Assembly: GCA_032622095.1 (NCBI GenBank)
Contig: CP136062.1
Span: forward strand, 38,194,918-38,258,917
Source of the DNA: Siphonodentalium dalli
Taxonomy: Eukaryota > Mollusca > Scaphopoda > Gadilida > Siphonodentaliidae
Reading direction: 5' to 3'
Length of the DNA stretch: 64,000 nt
Shown here: in pieces, positions 46,193 to 57,953 of the stretch
How the letters are laid out: every line of letters starts with the position of its first letter
Numbering within the stretch: position 1 is the stretch's first letter
Translations under genes and position numbers: made by a program
Notes under the pieces: generated by a model
Told to the model about the DNA's origin: nothing
Seen by the model: the letters and a program-made list of their open reading frames with translations, nothing else
The model's database searches: none

Positions 46193-46880
46193 TTTAAGCT
46201 GCCGATTCTCTTCTTTACATTTAGTTGACATACCATTAGAGCCTTTATGGCTTACTCCACAGTATGTACCCAATAAATAGCATCGCTTGTGTGCATACCA
46301 ATGGTTTATTAGGACTTACCCTCTATCTAGCTGCATTCCAGGCAACCCTTGACTAATTTTACAACACTGTTTCACAATTATAGTCTACTAAATGTATACA
46401 AGAAACACAAAATGATCTATCCGATTTTTGGTGGTGGCGTTCAATTTGGAATTTCCAAATGCACACCCTAACTACAATGCCAAGTTCGTGAAATACCATT
46501 TGTTCCCATGGCACGTGTTGAAATTTTCCAACTGGTAGAGGTGCTTTACAACTGTTGGACATTTTATGTTTCTAAGGTTAGAATTGTTGGCCATTCCAGT
46601 GCAAATATTTGACAAAAAGTCGACTTTTTATTTACAAAAATAATATCACAACAAATACAGGTTATAGAAACAAATTCAACCTACATGTCTGTTTGATCTG
46701 TGTAAAAAAAATTGCCAAATCGTGGTGGTGACGCACCCCACCCCATGTCGCCACATATGTTATACAGATGTGTGAGTACTAACGTACTAAGCATTACAAA
46801 ACACTGAGCATAAAATAATGCACAACACGCTGAAAGCCTGAAATGACATAACTGTAACTCCAGTCACATCTTTGTCACGA
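46193..46880. repeat. Flank with dispersed repeat (46360-46600)
   Basis: 46360-46600 is the same-orientation partner of 42030-42290 (GGTGGTGGCGTTCAATTTGG, TTGAAATTTTCCAACTGG, TAGAGGTGC). The rest shows no gene. Confidence 0.65.
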
Positions 46881-47302
46881 CTTAGGTTACGTTCGTACAC
46901 TGGCAAGTTTGCCCAGTATGGTTTGCAGGCATTTCGTCGTAGAAAACGATATGGTGCCAGAATATGAATGGAAACAAGCATATAAAATGCATCTGAACCA
47001 CACCGAACTACATGCGAAGTAAAAACCCCGTAGTTCGACCTGTAGCCATGCTACCGGAATTTGCCTGTAAATAGCGTGCAATTATCTCGCAAGAATCGAT
47101 CATACAGGTATTTGAAGGAAAATGTCAGTAGCGTCGTTACAAGTGGAACTACAGAACATTTATTTCTCATGCCGTTCGCTTTGGTAAGGATGCATATTAT
47201 ATGCACGTTTACTTTCAAATAATGAAACCATGTGGTTTTCTATGATGAAATGCCTTGCAGAACATACCGTGCAAAATTGCCAGCGTATGAACGTACCCTT
47301 AG
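46881..47302 (+). mobile_element. ~420-bp TIR MITE, copy 2
   Basis: Partner of 34541-34949: CTTAGGTTACGTTCGTACAC at the left, CCAGCGTATGAACGTACCCT plus TAG at the right, GAAAACGATATGGTGCC and TTCGCTTTGGTAAGGATGCA inside. The 64-codon minus frame is not conserved between copies. Confidence 0.9.
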
Positions 47303-48199
47303 ATTTGTGTGTGATCACACACTAAACGATATCGTTACTACGATTAAATTTCTCAGCTGATCGCGTTCGTGTGAACGGTAGCGCGATTTTATTTTTCAGC
47401 GTTGACAATTTTCATCGCGCGCATGTAAACGACACCCGTGGGTCTGTATTTTTTGAATGGATCTTTGGGTACACATTGAATAAATTGATACTGTATCCGT
47501 TATACGGTTAGGACATTACGACTACGAATAGTAAAAACGCATAATTTGATAACGTATTACCCTAACCGTGTCCGTAAACATATCATTTGCTCTATCCATG
47601 TCATTGAGTTGCGAAACCTTTCGTAATGGTTAGAGCACAAGAATAGTTCTTTACCAGAATCAATCGAGTCGAAGACGAGATTTATTCTGGTAAAGAACTA
47701 TTCACGTGCTCTGACCGACTTGGAGCACAATTGACCCCACATAATGCAATTAACTGGAAATGCGCCGTTGAGTGTGTTGACCACGACGCGAAATCCGTGC
47801 GCTCGCCGAGATTCAACATAATAGCCCGTTAACTACGCCTAACAATCCGATTAAGCATGTAATGTTCGCCGTTGAATGTCAATAAATATGTCCGAAACGA
47901 CACGGACTGGTCCCATGCACGTGATTAACGGGTGACCCGTTTTCTCAAACCAAGTCACCCGCAGATGCGTTTGGAAAGTCAAATGTGGCAGTCGCATGAT
48001 TGTGTCTTACTATTATATTATATACATTGTATAAGTGGATCATGAATTCCGAAGAAGTCTGTCTGCCAGAATGTTGGCATTGAATTTGGACATGTAACCA
48101 ACAACCAACTTACTTTTTGCCAAAGGTAATGCTGCACATCATTATTATTTGAAAAACGTGTCGCCTTCACCACAGGCACTTTGTAGAAAACAGCGTTTA
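47303..48199. other. Intergenic with a foldback at 47632-47712
   Basis: AGAGCACAAGAATAGTTCTT and TACCAGAATC pair with GATTTATTCTGGTA and AAGAACTATTCACGTGCTCT. The upstream 47495-47640 shares GTTGCGAAACCTTT and CCGTAA words with the 40684-40804 foldback. No exon is recognised. Confidence 0.65.
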
Positions 48200-51000
48200 C
48201 AAATATATATATATACTAGCAGGGTTACCCGACGTTGCCCAGGTTAATGTATGCTGTGGATATTTGTTGGGAATAGAGAATGCTCTTGCTTAAAGTGTTA
48301 TACGTTTTCTCATAAATTGTAAATTCAAATAGCATCACAAAACATGATTATTACAGTCATGGAATATAAGTAGTGGCTCACCTTGTCAATTGTCATTCTG
48401 TTTATTACGATTAATCCGTTCCACCAATAATGAAGTATTTATTTATTTACAACTGCGTATACATTAGACGTTATAATATGATACATGAACATCATAAACA
48501 CATTAGTTCGATAAAAGATGATAATTGGGTTTTACATATTGAGATGTATCAATCAATCAATAGTGGGTTGGACTAAGATCTCGAGGACACCTGGCTATCA
48601 TATCTCCATGAAGATACAGATGTTTCAAAGAAATTTCCAGGTGCTCCTCTGTGAATGGTGCTATATATTGGCTAAATATTCTTAGTTTAAACGAAATGTT
48701 GCTGCGCACATATATCAGCTACATGTGACAGGCACAGAGCGAGATTTTGAGTTGTTTATGTCAGTCGATGAGTCTGTTCTAAAACCCTTGTCAGATGTCA
48801 GTATTGGTAGGATCCTGAAAAGTCTTGTGCTACTAACTGCATTTTCTTGTATATCAGAAGAAACTATATTTGACTGCACACTGTGACCACTATTTTTGAA
48901 CAGGCCTTCCATATCTCTTGACAAATTGTAACTTTTTGTGGAAACTGTATTGAATGGAACAGATTAAATTTTGTTATTATATACATGCAATCCTCTGACG
49001 GTTCGAGGTCTCTCAGTTTGCACGAATATATGTATCTCTTCAATAGAATGATAAATATACGTTTAATGATTCTTCTAGTTATCTCTTTTTGCTAGCTCAT
49101 TGTGTGAATGCCTTGATTGCCATTCCCATATAAATATGACTGTTAAGAAGATATAATTGTTCAAGTGACTTATGTGGGTCACCATATGTCGGGATTGTGA
49201 AATATGAACGCACAACTACTTAAAATGATATGGAGATGGCCTGGTGACTGTATATAACTTATATGTGGATATCGGCGAATAGCAATCTTATCAATGATAG
49301 TGCATATCCGCTCGCCATCCGTGACGCAAACGACACCAAATGTGATTTAATTCATGGTATATCATTAGAGAAAAACGTGTATGAATTTGGTGGAATTTGG
49401 TTTATTAAATCAATTGTTGATGCAACGCTGACTCGAACAACGCCATATTGCGAAGGTGATTATGTATTCGTTTGGTGGAAATCAGCGACAAAACTATTTC
49501 ACCATATTTTTTTAATTTCCCCTCCCACCAAGACCGTTATTTTAGAAAATTTTAACCCGCACCATTGTCTTCCATGTAAAAAGTTACCCCTCTTAGAACG
49601 CCTTGGTGCCATCTCTATTGTACCGTGTGAAGTTATATATAGAATGCACACAGACAGAAAAAAAGACAGACAGACAGCACGATTTTATTTCTTGTATCAT
49701 TTGAGAAGAACGTGTCTGAATTTGATGGTAATTGGTACTAAAAATATTTTGTATCAGTTTTGGTGACCCTCCCGTCCCTATTTCGGACTCAAGCTGCACA
49801 CACTAAGACTCATTAGAGATTAGAGATGCATATATATGAAATTGGTGAAAATTGGCGAGTATACAAATTCATATCAAATTTAAGGTCCCCATATCTCTCA
49901 CCCATATGGCACCAATTTGGTGTATCTAAACCACACAATAAGATTCCTCGTATCACGGAGAAGAATATGTATCAATCTGGTGGAAATCGGCACTAAACAT
50001 ATAGATATAATTTTTTGTGTCCCTCTCATCTCTATACACCACTGACTTGAATGGCCCCACTTGTGACACCCTTAAACCACACGATTACACTCCTGATATC
50101 ATGGAGATGATTGTTTATAAGTTTGGTGATAATCGGCGACTAAACATTTTTTTTATCAAATTTGGTGCCAATCCCTCCCCTCTCCATCTCTCACCCAAAC
50201 AGCACCACTATGGCGTCTTTAAATCACGATTAGATTCCTCGTATCATGGATAAGAACGTGTATCAATTTGGTGGAAATTGGCGCTAAAAATATTGTGCAT
50301 CAATTTTGGGGCCCCTGTCCCTTTCAATGCAACCCTGACTCGAATGAGGCCACATTTGACAGATAAAAGCCACACCATTAGACTCCTCATACCATGGGGA
50401 TGATTTTGTATAAGTGTGGTGGCAATCGGCGACTTATTATCAAATTTAGTGCCCACCCCCTCCCAGTCTCTCATCCAAAAACAACAATTTGGCGTTGTTA
50501 AATCGCACAATTAGATTCCTTGTCTCATGAAGAAGAATATATATCAATTTGGTGGAAATCGGCGCTAAAATTAGTTTTATCAATTTTGGTGCCCCTCTCC
50601 CCTTCCGTTCATCCCTGACTCAAACGACGCCACTTTTGACATATTTAAACCACACCGTTGGATTCTTCATATCATAGGGATGATTATATGTAAGTTTCGT
50701 GGCAATCGGCGACAGAAAAAAAATCTGCCCCCCCCCCCCCCTTCCGGGCACCCCTGACGCGAACGGCGAAACTTTTGCCATATTTAAACCACGCCATTAG
50801 ATTCTTCATATTATGGGGATGATTATATATAAGTTTGGTGGCAATCGGCGACAAAAAAAAATTCTGCCCCTCCCCCTTTTCTGCCCCTGACAACAACGGC
50901 GTCACTTTAGAATATTCTAACCCCGACCATTATCTTTCTCCTACTCCTAGTAGACCCCTTTGGCATCATCTAGATGGTCCCCTGTGAATTTCTATAGAAC

Positions 51001-51031
<31 letters not shown>

Positions 51032-51060
51032 TTCGCAAATATAGATATAAGATATATAAG
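48200..51060 (+). repeat. Large dispersed repeat, copy B
   Basis: Begins after (TA)n with ACTAGCAGGGTTACCCGACG TTGCCCAGG. It runs through TAGCACCATTCACAGAGGAG-type sequence (minus strand), CACAGTGTGCAGTCAAATAT-type tail, about ten diverged ~145-bp subunits (TTTGGTGCCCCTCTCCCC, AATTGGCGCTAAAA), then CTGTGAATTTCTATAGAACA, (CAGA)n and CATTCGCAAATATAGATATA. It is the reverse of copy A. The 167-codon plus frame at 49263-49766 lies across subunits and is not shared with copy A. The 69-codon minus frame at 48715-48924 lies in the unique tail; copy A keeps scattered similarity but no intact frame. Confidence 0.85.
51000..51033. repeat. (CAGA)n microsatellite
   Basis: ACAGACAGACAGACAGACAG and onward, part of the 3' end of dispersed repeat copy B. 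Confidence 0.97.
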
Positions 51061-51266
51061 ACAAGGCTAGACAACTTTCGGTTTCCGATTCCCTAAATTC
51101 GTTGCATTTCTGACACACTGAACCGATTATGGCCGTGTATATAAGGTATATTTTCAATATTTTTTTGCTACAAGCTCCCCGTGGCCTTAACAAGAAAACT
51201 GTTTCGAAATTACTACTAATAGTCCATTGGTTCCTCCATATTCTCCAGATACATGTTATGTTGTTA

Positions 51267-53786
51267 CACTGTTAGAAATTACTGTCGGCTCGACGGTTTC
51301 GGGCCGTCATAATCGACTGTCCCATACCATTTCATAATCGACGGTCCCATACCGTTTCATCAGTTTGATATTTAATATGTATTATTAATCCGGCATTCAT
51401 TATGCGTTATGCGGTGCCGTACGAATTACCATGAGTACGGTACGTTATTCACATTCCGGGGTTAAGCTCGCATTTTAGCACTCAGATCATTTTTTCGCCA
51501 TTTTGCTTTGGCATTGCATATTTGATCCAAACTATTGTTTTTTTTTGGGGAAACTGTTACCTGTTCGATTGTGGACAGTTGTTAAGACGGTCTGATTTCG
51601 GTTCCTTTGATGACCGGACAAGTTTCAATTCTGCGAAAATCTGCTTAATCATTGACAATTTCCACTAAATTAGAGAGTAGAGATTCGTGCCAATCGATTC
51701 ATGGCGTGGTCCGGGGTCTGACTTCATTCAACTCATTGATTATGTTGAAATTGACAGTGTTGTGACTTAGTATCAAAACACTGCACATTTACTGACACAA
51801 GAGGATACATGTACAATTAACACGATCTTCGGTGTCAACCAATAGTGACAATAATAACAACAACGACTCAACGAGCAGCTATTACTATTAGAATGTTGAC
51901 AACCCAGTTGACAGTGTTCTGAATCTGATTGTTTCAAAGCACATGCATGTACATTTACAAGAGAGGATATACATGTACATGTACTGTACGCACCAGTGCA
52001 ATTCACAAGAGCTTCAGTGTCAACAACAACACCGTAAACAATGAACTGACGCCGCGCAGTGACGGATGATCACATATCTTCAATTCCAACTTTACAATTA
52101 CACGGACCAAATCATCCTGTGTTCATCAATTTTCATTAAAACGTGTGGATATGAGACATTGTCATCATTCGCCATGTTATCGTAAAGTTATTACGACAAT
52201 TTACCGTGAGTACACTATTGTTTGGGTGTTCTTTATTAAACTATATTTGGCTGACCCACTGATATTGACACGAAGTGGCGTGATACCAGTACACAGTTTG
52301 ATGCATCATGCTTTAAAATTTCATGGAAAATGTGCGACTACAGGAGAACATTGTCGGCGCAAAGTCATTGCGCAAAGTTATTATCTGCTGTTGTCTTGAA
52401 GGTTCCAATCTATATAGCTGTTATTGATATACAGTACCAGTACCAGAAGTTGTATATTAAGCGCGCTATTTTCGCGCCCAATATCGCAATAATATTGCAA
52501 GTGGAAACGCTTATAAGTATGTCGCTTGTGATATTATTGCAACATTTTACGCTTAATATCTCAATATTTTCCGCTTAATATTGCGACATCTTGCGCTCAA
52601 AATTGTGACATTTAAATCAAATTAATGCTTCTTCTATATTGTTTATTGTATAAATAGAGAAAATGTTTAGATATGTATATAATTATAGTTGTAAATGCTA
52701 TATGTACACTATATGTACACTATATGCACTGTATTTATCTAATATAAATATAACACTATCCGGGTCTGTATGAAATTTAGCGCGCTTAGTATCGCAATAT
52801 TTTGCGTTCAATATTGCAATAATAAGCTCGACAAATTGTTGGTATTGTGCTATAATCACGCCTTTTTCTAAATTAAGCACGCTCAATATCGCAATAAAGG
52901 TGCGCCTAAAAATACCACTTCTTTTGACTGGTACTGTATTGTCATGATGTACGGATTCACCTGTTAAAACAAAAATTGTGTTTACAAGTGACTGGAAAAT
53001 TTCACGCCTTACATGTTACCAAAAAGTATGCCATTAAGATATTTTACATTTACATGTACATACATTGGAGTTTTCACTGTGAAACATGGAGCTTTGTTGT
53101 TCTTTTTATGGCATAAAAGGGCATGCCGATTCATGTTTTAGAAAGGTCGAAATTAGTATTACTCAGAACTGAATAGTGATGTGTTGGCTTATCAGCTATT
53201 ACTAGTATCGGTTTTTATTTACAGCCATATTTATACAGTAGTTAGTGAAAAGCGAACACATTACGCGTGCGCAGCCTTTTCCGAATTAAATTCTACGAGG
53301 AAGATAACAAGCTTGATCCTCTGCAAACTGCAAAGTTTCATAATTATTGTCTATCACTTTATGCATTGATGATTTACATTTCGTCAAAACTATGATCGCA
53401 ACATAAGAACTAAGATGTATTTTTCAGTAACGAATAATACTAGTTTCGACCATTCAAAAACATGTGAATCGGGTAATCATACTGTCACCATGAGAACCTG
53501 GCTAATTCTATGGTAAATTAGCAAATTAAGAGCAAAATATTGGTGTTGACCATGAAAAATACCATTGGTCTGACCTTTATTAGTTACGGTCTTGATATTA
53601 ATTAAACGGTGCTGAACCGTAAAAGATACAACGGTCTGACAGTTACTGGTTACGGTTTGCTAGTTACTTAAACGGTTTTATACCGTGGCACGTGCTACGG
53701 CCTGTCCGTATGTTTAAATGTCAAATGTTGGCAGCGATGTTGCGCGGTCTCAGACCGTTAAAGCGACGGTATTTGTTCTAACAGTG
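51267..53786. mobile_element. 2.5-kb CACTG-ended element with ACCGT subterminal repeats
   Basis: Ends CACTGTTAGAA and TTCTAACAGTG, each next to TA. Subterminal zones are crowded with ACGGT/ACCGT words: 51285-51365 (TCGACGGTTTCGGGCCGTCA, GACGGTCCCATACCGTTTCA) and 53570-53770 (AACGGTGCTGAACCGTAAAA, AAACGGTTTTATACCGTGG). Short CACTR ends with subterminal repeats and a 2-3-bp target are typical of CACTA/EnSpm-like elements. No transposase frame remains (longest ~84 codons). A Tc1-like MITE sits inside at 52432-52936. Confidence 0.7.
52432..52936. mobile_element. Tc1/mariner-like MITE nested in the CACTG element
   Basis: 505 bp with TA on each side, ends CAGTACCAGTACCAGAAGTT and AACTTC-like complement ending ACTGGTACTG. 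Both halves carry AAGCGCGC and AATATCGCAATA words in inverted arrangement. CAGT ends with TA duplication suit Tc1/mariner. Non-coding. Confidence 0.8.
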
Positions 53787-53877
53787 TAGTTATATCGGAT
53801 ATGTGGAGCGCTATATAGTGAAGTGGTGATTCTGTTGGGATTATTGGATATATCACTATTTAGTGGTTCTAAATGTA

Positions 53878-54046
53878 AATGTTAATTCGTTTAGTTTCAT
53901 CGTTGGATTAGTGGTCCTGGGTGTTAATTCGTTTAGTTTCATCGTTGGATTAGTGGTCCTGAGTGTTAATTCGTTTAGTTTCATCGTTGGATTAGTGGTC
54001 CTGAGTGTTAATTCGTTTAGTTTCATCGTTGGATTAGTGGTCCTGA
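53878..54046 (+). repeat. 42-bp tandem repeat, 4 copies
   Basis: Four almost identical copies of TGTTAATTCGTTTAGTTTCA TCGTTGGATTAGTGGTCCTG AG. As 42 bp is 14 codons, one plus frame (53863-54060, 65 codons) reads VNSFSFIVGLVVLS four times. It would be a hydrophobic repeat, but nothing else marks it as coding. Confidence 0.93.
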
Positions 54047-54399
54047 GAACCTGTGAATAGTTTCGGAACAGGATTAGTTTTGTGGAATAATTATAATAAA
54101 TGCAATTATTCTACTAGTTAATAAATAATTCAACCAATGCATGTGTCACTATTGTCACCCCCTTCCGTTTGTCCTGTTGATGTATATATATTGTATTTTT
54201 AGTAAATCACACTAATTCCAAAGGCTAGCAAACTAATATTTCGGTGATATCCCATTATTTGACATGCGCCACTCATAACAAACAAATCGCGCGGACGTTT
54301 CAATGTAGCTTCAGTTATTATACCAGAGGACATGCGCCCCCATCCGCACTCCCCTTATACGCCGTCCCTATATGTGTGCCTGCTTAGTTTACCAGCGTC

Positions 54400-55946
54400 G
54401 TTATCTCGTGTGAATCCGGATTCAAAATCCAAAGCCGATTACGGGGGCGGGGCTAATTCCCGATTCTAGGTCAGATTTTGAAATCCACGTGGTCTCCGAA
54501 ACTATGTTTAATGTTTAATGGTTCATGTATTTGACATAAGTATCATTTGTATCTTATATTTATATAGTTCACGTTTGTGGTGAAAGTCATGCTTTTCTTA
54601 TATGCGTATATACACGCACATAATTTGCTGCCAATCCGACTTAATCGCATCTTTTTTTCAAGTTAAAGTGTGTTTATTGATGAGGGCAAGCATTTAATTC
54701 TAACAGCTCTTGGCCTCCTGAATCAAATTCCGAAGATGTTGTGAAAAACACACGAAACTTGTCAGTTGTACAGGGACGTGACGACAGGGGTTGATGGGTG
54801 TCTCGACCCCCCCCCGAACTTTGGTACAATTTGCTTAGCTGTGCAGTCATTCATATATACGTGAGGAAAAATCAGGATTCTTTTGACTAACTGTTCCAAA
54901 TAATGATACGTACAAGCCAGCAAACGCAACAAACAAACCCGATTTTAATAAATACATATACAAACTTATGACTAACTCGGGAGAGGGGGTGACTGGTGAT
55001 CTGTATATATGTTCAACTTGTTTTGGTAGTCATGTTGCTTTGCCATTACTAATTATTTATTTTTTCAGTGTAATAACATATGGGAGAGGGGGTACCCTTC
55101 AGTGAGTCAGCACTTGTCCTCCAATCCCATTGTATGTATAAACTAATGTATGTGTTATATATCATGTGTTATCTAAATTTGACAAATATTTGAAATAAAT
55201 ATGTTTAAACTAAACTTTGGTACATTTGCAGCAGTTGGAAATTTCATGCATGACACAACATTAGTTGGACATTAATTTGACACCATATATAGGCTGGAAT
55301 TGTTCTCATTGTTTGATTTTTTCAACCAGTAAAAGTTTCCAAGGGGTGCAAATGGAATTCTGCGAACCTGTGAGATTGTTGTTTGGTTCAATGCGGGGGG
55401 GGGGGCTGACATTTCCACTATATAGTCTTGAGATCCTAGAATAAGCTTTACATTTTTGTTCTACAGTCCCGTAACGTATTTGTTATTGGGAGATGCAGTT
55501 CACCTGCGATCATAAGACCACAACATTAGGTTCATGAGCAAAGCTTTGTTTTTCAACTATTGTACAGTACGTTGGCCAAAAAATGCCTGTGTGTGTTGTC
55601 TATACAGAGACTATTGTGCAAAACGACTGCATTTAACGAAACAAAACATTTTAAGCATGAAATTGCTATAAGACTAGATAGTACATTCGTGTATCTGATA
55701 ATCCATCGATATCATATAATCCTACTATTTCTTGAATAAGAAGAAACATTATAATAACGAACACAGCAGAAGACATATCCATGCAGGTTCACATGAATTC
55801 GGTCAATGGTGACGTATCCGCCGAATTCGAAATCGACATATGTTCGGGCGGTATTTTATGGATGGAATTATGAAATGGACATATGAAAGTGACAATAAAA
55901 TCGACAATGATTTTCTTCGCCATCAACCGAAGTGCTCCCCCCAGCG
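54400..55946 (-). repeat. Long dispersed repeat Q (partner of 36967-38250)
   Basis: Inverted copy of P. It starts with GAATCCGGATTC and CCACGTGGTCTCCGA and ends CATCAACCGAAGTGCTCCCC CCAG. About 54835-55215 is extra relative to P and contains (TATA)-like and GGGAGAGGGGGT motifs. Immediately right, the 76-codon frame 55883-56113 starts in Q and continues into unique DNA with a hydrophobic stretch (SVIIWLILVIFSQFTF). Coding status is unproven. Confidence 0.82.
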
Positions 55947-56737
55947 TTACTATCAATAGCGTTATTATTTGGCTAATTTTAGTAATATTCTCCCAGTTTA
56001 CATTCGATAAAACAAATTTGTCTCCGCATTTAAAATTATTCGATATAGATCGTTTATATTCTGCAATAATTTGTACACAAGAGACGGATTCTTATGTTTT
56101 ATTGTGTTTTTAAACTCCGAGGTGGCGAAATCTCCGTTTGTTTACAATACGAACATTTCAGTCCGTAATCGGAATCCGAATCCGAATCTGGATTACCACG
56201 AGATTGAGATTACGGTCTGTTCGTTTACTGATTCTGCCAATTTCTGGTCTGTTCGTTTACCGAACCAAGTCGTACGGGGTCTAATCTGTAATCTGAATCC
56301 AGATTCTGAATCCGGATTCCCACGAGATAACGACTCAGAGGTGCGTAAATAGTAACGGCGTATACTGGCAGTCTGTTTGGGGGAAACAGAGCGCTGTTCG
56401 TGCCCCTGTGGCCTCTGGTAATTGAAGCTACTTCGAAGCGCCCGTGCGATGTGTCTGTTGTGAGTTGCGTGTGCCTAACAATGGGATAATCATTGAACTA
56501 TTCCTTCGCCAGCCTTGGGAATTGGTGTGCTTTACCAAAAATCAGGGAACGATTGCAACAATGGGATTGTGCTCTACGAATCTGTATAATCTCGATTTAT
56601 CCCAGCCCCGCAATCAGTAGGAGGATCGTGTGCATGTGGAATTTCAAATTCACGGCAATTGGTGAATCAGTTTGACACGATGTGGTCTCTTCGTTTGCCC
56701 AGTCAAACGCGGACGACCCACCAGTGACACGTCAGGT
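55947..56737. other. Upstream region of the small peptide gene
   Basis: Contains reiterated GGAATCCGAATCCGAATCTG / GAATCCAGATTCTGAATCCG words (56165-56345) also seen near 38160-38215 and 54410-54480. A 93-codon frame (56071-56352) and a 60-codon frame (56493-56675) have no domains. In the frame of the peptide gene the nearest upstream stop is TGA at 56663, with no earlier ATG. Confidence 0.5.
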
Positions 56738-57456
56738 ATGGCGTTCAGAGTTATACTGTTTACGACCACAGTTCTAACCGGTAAGTCTGGGTAAGGACCC
56801 AGGTACATTGTACATGTAACAAATATGTTATTGCCTAAGAGGGAGGTAAAGTGGAAACATTTGAATGGGGAATTCAGCGTTAATATTTGAGAAAAGATTG
56901 ATCAAACCTTACAAAGCGCAGGTGACCATATCATACCTTTTTGGAAAGTTTGAAGACATATCCAGTGACAAGGCGAAGCGGAATTTTGATTTTCATCCCA
57001 GGATGGATATTATTGAACATTGATAAAAAGTAGGTCACCATTGTTTATCATTTTTTTAATATTTCCATCAAATGTCGCAAAACAAAACATAAAATAAAAA
57101 ATCTGCTTTGCGGTGTCACTAGATATATGCTCAAACAGTCCAACAAGATATGAAGTATTAGTCTACACTAAACTAAATAACAACTAAACACATGTTTGAG
57201 CAGATAGCCAGTGTCTTTATTCGCAGAAGTTGACACCAGATGGGCACACCAAAAACCTAGACCCAGTTGAGTCACATACATGATATACACATGTATGAGA
57301 CTCAGATTGGGTCAGTAGTGGCCAAATCTGATGCTCATACCTTTTCTAATTACAGGCGACAAAGGACTCCTGGTCGCAGATTCTGCTTGGTTCTCTTATT
57401 ATGGTGACAATAAAGACAAGATTCCACCAAAAGTTCCGAAATCCGCGCCTTCATGA
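56738..57456 (+). CDS. Two-exon gene for a small secreted peptide (47 aa)
   Basis: Exon 1 (56738-56780) encodes MAFRVILFTTTVLT plus one base and ends at a consensus donor, GTAAGT. Intron 56781-57355 is 575 bp and ends with TTTTCTAATTACAG. Exon 2 (57356-57456) keeps phase and adds GDKGLLVADSAWFSYYG, then a lysine/proline-rich tail ending PKVPKSAPS and TGA. AATAAA follows at 57462-57467. Residues 1-15 form a typical signal peptide (one Arg, then hydrophobic). The mature part, about 32 residues, has no Cys and is near neutral, with an aromatic centre and a PP/KP tail. ATG is followed by G (favourable context) and is the first Met after the upstream stop. I do not recognise the family. A secreted signalling or host-defence peptide is possible but is inference. 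Exon 2 lies in an inverted duplication (57302-57953 / 58792-59444). Confidence 0.6.
57159..57216 (+). repeat. 58-bp DIRS-tail fragment in the intron
   Basis: TAGTCTACACTAAACTAAAT through GCAGATAGCCAGTGTCT is identical to 60185-60242, which lies between the terminal repeat and recombinase gene of the DIRS-like element, in the same orientation. Confidence 0.9.
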
Positions 57457-57953
57457 GCTAAAATAAAGACTTTTGTCATTTGTGCAAAAGAAATTGTTGT
57501 CTGTCTGTTTAAGGAAGCGATATTTCACCACATGTTAATGCTGTTTGTCATGCGCAGTTCAATGTTTCATGATGGTCAATAAAACGTGTACTCCACCCCG
57601 AAGACGACTGTTGGAAATGTGTACTTGGAAGATATTATGGAAAAACTAAATTCTTTTGCTAAATGTTATGCTACTATGCCAATTTATTACATATGTAATA
57701 AAAATATTACCGAAAAATTATCAACATATACTTTTTAATAGAATTGTTGCTTCGAAAATATACTATTTAAAACGTGTACTCCAAGCCAGAATGAGAAAAA
57801 GTGTAGCCGAGTTAGATCATGCTTTATTACCCACTTCTACAAAATGTTGTATTATACTTTCAACAAGTTGTAGAAATATATTGGTGATATGAAGTAATTA
57901 TTTTATTCAGTGAAACATAATCAGTTCTCACATTTGTCATGGTGTCAAAAAAT
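57302..57953 (+). repeat. Left arm of ~650-bp near-perfect inverted duplication
   Basis: Begins TCAGATTGGGTCAGTAGTGG, 54 bp before exon 2 of the peptide gene, covers exon 2, its poly(A) signal and ~490 bp beyond, and ends near TGGTGTCAAAAAATG. The mirror arm is 58792-59444. Differences noticed are single bases (for example GTTTAAGGAAG against GTTTACGGAAG) and a 4-bp indel near the inner end. The 78-codon frame at 57656-57892 is identical in both arms, as expected from recent duplication. Confidence 0.97.

Noticed and set aside
49263-49766. 167-codon plus-strand frame
   Set aside because: It runs across diverged tandem subunits of a dispersed repeat, is not kept in the other copy, and shows no domain.
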